This document shows, piece by piece, positions 61,268 to 64,000 of a stretch of DNA of 64,000 nucleotides. The translations under genes and the position numbers were made by a program. The notes under the pieces were generated by a model. That model was not told the DNA's origin. It made no database searches and saw nothing but the letters and a program-made list of their open reading frames with translations. The DNA is from Muribaculaceae bacterium (GTDB lineage Bacteria; Bacteroidota; Bacteroidia; Bacteroidales; Muribaculaceae), in NCBI GenBank assembly GCA_022484565.1, contig JAKVKZ010000003.1, positions 24,873 through 88,872 of the forward strand, written 5' to 3'. The stretch's first letter is position 1. Each line of letters opens with the position of its first letter.

Positions 61268-62416
61268 ATGAAATATTCTGCATTTATAAGTTACAATAGC
61301 CACGATGACAAATGGGCAAAATGGCTTCAGGGCAAATTGGAGTCGTTTCATCTGCCAAATGTAGTACGCAACGAGCAGTCGGAAGAGAAGAAAATCGATA
61401 AAAAGAAACTGCGTGTGTTCCGCTACATGTCGGACCTGAATACAGCGACACTGACTGATGGACTGACGAAGGAACTTGATGAGGCCAACTATCTGATTGT
61501 GATATGTTCGCCCAATTCGGCAAAGTCGGAATGGGTGGGACGCGAGATTTCGCACTTCATCAAGACTGGGAAAAAGGACAAGATAATCCCATTTATTGTG
61601 GATGGCGAGCCTTACAGCAAGGACAAGGAGAAAGAATGCCTGAACCCTGTTCTGATAGAGGCGTTCCCCGACTATGACATACTGGGCGTGAACATAAAGG
61701 ACTACGGCGAGGAGCCACTTTTCTTCCGCCGCAGGAAGACGGCAGTGCGGGTGGTGTCGATGATTATTGACGTGCCCGACGCTTTCAATTATCTGTGGAA
61801 CAGGTACAAATATCGTTGGTACAAGATTGTGGCACTGCGGACCATATTGGCAATTGCAGTGCTGGCAGCGATATTCTTCGTGTGGAGGCAGAACCAGCCG
61901 TTCAGCTGCGACGTGAACGTGAAGGAAGTGACACCGCTGAACACCAACCTGCAGCCGCTTACTGACGCAGTGGTGGGCATCAAACTTGACAACGAGGTAA
62001 AGAAGGACACACTGAAGAACAAGGAAAGCAAGGTGACATTCACGAACATACCTGGAAAATATGCCGGGGAGAAAGTGCACGTGACATTCGACCTGTATGG
62101 GTTTAAAAAGCTTGATACAGTGATAGCGCTTGACAAAGGCAAAGAAATAACGCTTAACGTGAGCCGTGACGCCACATTCGGACAACTCGGCGGCGTGGTG
62201 CTTGACGAGAACGGTCAACCAGTTAACGGCGCTAAAGTAAGTGTGATGGGCCTCTCGACGACCACCGACGGACAAGGAAACTTCATGATAAGCATACCAG
62301 TGAGCAAGCAGGTGGTGCAGCCGAAGGTGACAGTGAGCAAAGAAGGATACAAAGACGAGGTGGTGGAAAATTCCGACATTTCGACAGATTGGCAGGTGAT
62401 GATATACAAAAAATAA
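61268..62416 (+). CDS. TIR-domain protein with one TM helix and C-terminal carboxypeptidase-regulatory-like domain
   Basis: TIR: SAFISYNSHDDKWAKWLQGKLESF, LIVICSPNSAKSEWVGREISHFI (candidate catalytic Glu93); TM ~186-206; C-terminus GGVVLDENGQPVNGAKVSVMGLSTTTDGQGNFMIS. Confidence 0.9.
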   Translation: MKYSAFISYNSHDDKWAKWLQGKLESFHLPNVVRNEQSEEKKIDKKKLRVFRYMSDLNTATLTDGLTKELDEANYLIVICSPNSAKSEWVGREISHFIKTGKKDKIIPFIVDGEPYSKDKEKECLNPVLIEAFPDYDILGVNIKDYGEEPLFFRRRKTAVRVVSMIIDVPDAFNYLWNRYKYRWYKIVALRTILAIAVLAAIFFVWRQNQPFSCDVNVKEVTPLNTNLQPLTDAVVGIKLDNEVKKDTLKNKESKVTFTNIPGKYAGEKVHVTFDLYGFKKLDTVIALDKGKEITLNVSRDATFGQLGGVVLDENGQPVNGAKVSVMGLSTTTDGQGNFMISIPVSKQVVQPKVTVSKEGYKDEVVENSDISTDWQVMIYKK

Positions 62417-62431
62417 ACTAAACCATTGACC

Positions 62432-64000
62432 ATGAAACATGGGTTTGCGATACTGATAGCGCTAATGCTGCCGATAAGCGTGATGGCGCAAGGGACCACG
62501 CAAAACGGCATGGCTTACCAATACAACGGGAAGAAGCCGAAGACAGCATTGGCAAACGTGAACATCCGCACGGTGGCATCGCCAGCGATAAGCGGAGCGA
62601 ACGGCGCATTCACGCTGAAGATGAAGACCACGAAGATGGGCGACCCGATAAGGCTGCTATTCGCAACAAAGGCAGGATATGTGCTTTTCAATAAGGACGA
62701 AGCCGAAAGTTGGTCGGTGAAAAAAGGGACGCTGCGGCTGGTGATGTGTGACGCAGTGACCTACAACAAGATGAAAAACACCAACTACGAGAAACTGCTC
62801 GCCAACCTGACCGCCAAGCATGACCGCGAGGAGAAACGGCTTCGCGCACTGCTTGCACAGCATGTGCTGAAAGAGAAGGACTATCAGGCGCAGATTGACA
62901 GTTTAGGACAGCAATACGACAACTCGCTGACGAAAATCGACGAATATGCCGAGGAATATACACGCATTGACGAAAGTGAACTTGACGATGTGATGAGCAA
63001 GGCCAAGCAGCTATTCGACAATGGCGATGCCGATGAGGCGATAAAGACGCTGAAATCATCGCACATAGTGGATGACTACATCAAGACGTTCAAAGAAGAA
63101 AAAGACAGCAGGGAAAAGATTGAAAAAATCCAGAAACATATAGGCGACGTAACCGAAGACAGAGGTAAGGCCAAAGCCAACATACTTGCACAGATAACGA
63201 TGCTGAAATCGTTCGGCCAGTTTGACGAAGCAAGAAATTTGCTGAAAACCCTTGCCGACAACGAGCCGACATACGAGAACATATTCGCATACGCCGACTT
63301 CTGCAACACTCAAAGCTACAAGAACGAAGCTGAAGAATATCTGACAATCCTAATGAACAACCTTCGGAAAGAGGCTAAGCCCGACAAAGCCCAGCTGGCA
63401 AATGTGCTGGTGAAACTTGGAGAGATTTATCTGAAAAAAATCGAATACCAGAAGAGCAAGGACGCGTTGACCGAAGCATTGGAAATAAGGAAGGAATTCG
63501 CTGATAAATCCCTTGATATGTATGGATTGGATTATTCGTTGGCAATGAAGGATATGGCAATGCTTTACCGAGAGCAGAAGCAGTACGAAGAAGGTAAAAA
63601 GATGATGGGTGAAGCGATAAGTGTCCTTCGGAATCTGGTATCGAAAGACAAAGATACATACAACATATTTTTATCGCAGGTATTGACCGACTATGGTCAG
63701 ATTCTGATGGATACAGAAGAGTTTGCCGAAAGCGAGAAAGCGTTGACCGAGGCATACGAGATAGACAGCATACAGACCGCAAAGTTCCCCGGGGCATACG
63801 AGCATGAGAGAGGAATGACGCTCAGTAAACTCGGATACCTGTATGAAGAATTGAAGCGATACGATGAAGCTGAACGGATGTTGCTGCAATCGGTGGAAAT
63901 AGACCGAAAGTTGGAAAAAGAAAATCCTGAGGCCAACGAGCCATATCTTTCAGTGAAATTGAACGCATTGGCAGTGCTTTATCAAAGGGAAGGCAAAAGC
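62432..64000 (+). CDS. Secreted TPR protein with N-terminal carboxypeptidase-regulatory-like domain and coiled coil (truncated by window end)
   Basis: My translation is open from the ATG at 62432 to 64000 (523 codons): signal peptide MKHGFAILIALMLPISVMAQ, then TPR repeats (e.g. ALAVLYQREGKS at the edge); 15 nt after the TIR stop. Absent from the ORF track because no stop lies in the window. Confidence 0.85.
   Translation, partial: MKHGFAILIALMLPISVMAQGTTQNGMAYQYNGKKPKTALANVNIRTVASPAISGANGAFTLKMKTTKMGDPIRLLFATKAGYVLFNKDEAESWSVKKGTLRLVMCDAVTYNKMKNTNYEKLLANLTAKHDREEKRLRALLAQHVLKEKDYQAQIDSLGQQYDNSLTKIDEYAEEYTRIDESELDDVMSKAKQLFDNGDADEAIKTLKSSHIVDDYIKTFKEEKDSREKIEKIQKHIGDVTEDRGKAKANILAQITMLKSFGQFDEARNLLKTLADNEPTYENIFAYADFCNTQSYKNEAEEYLTILMNNLRKEAKPDKAQLANVLVKLGEIYLKKIEYQKSKDALTEALEIRKEFADKSLDMYGLDYSLAMKDMAMLYREQKQYEEGKKMMGEAISVLRNLVSKDKDTYNIFLSQVLTDYGQILMDTEEFAESEKALTEAYEIDSIQTAKFPGAYEHERGMTLSKLGYLYEELKRYDEAERMLLQSVEIDRKLEKENPEANEPYLSVKLNALAVLYQREGKS

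Noticed and set aside
61259-62440. 393-aa ORF on the minus strand covering the whole TIR gene
   Set aside because: Mirror (shadow) ORF of a biased coding sequence: His/Leu/Val-rich with no recognisable domain, while the + strand shows clear TIR, TM and C-terminal domain signatures.

Overview
64-kb chromosomal window from a Bacteroidales-type bacterium, possibly Muribaculaceae or Porphyromonadaceae-like. The lineage is inferred from TAnnTTTG-type -7 boxes, T9SS type A C-terminal sorting domains, an N-succinylornithine-type transcarbamylase and C10 peptidases. About 50 protein genes are supportable. Housekeeping genes include purD, gapA, ribH, recF+DUF721, proA/proB, dusB, cysE, pdxB and mscL, plus a PBP1A-like protein. 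Others are GH13 and GH2 enzymes, two MATE transporters, two acyltransferase-3 proteins, a GH3-auxin-family protein and a tandem pair of T9SS-exported C10 cysteine proteases. There are three tRNAs (Pro-CGG, Met-CAT, Tyr-GTA) and several clear intrinsic terminators. The most interesting signals are: (1) a right-edge operon encoding a membrane-anchored TIR protein with a predicted periplasmic carboxypeptidase-regulatory-like domain and a secreted TPR partner cut by the window end; (2) a modular dispersed intergenic repeat with four copies in the window, one internally amplified in ~173-bp units; (3) a strand-composition (synonymous codon) switch at ~37.2-38.1 kb, as expected at a replication terminus; (4) a promoter-driven structured ncRNA candidate at ~36.1-36.3 kb; (5) protein oddities: a PfkB-like protein lacking the GAGD motif, a TPR-GDPD fusion with an internal signal peptide, an in-frame TGA splitting a lipoprotein, and Thr at the specificity position of the transcarbamylase. 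No CRISPR array or rRNA was seen. All calls are by eye from the sequence; no database search was run.
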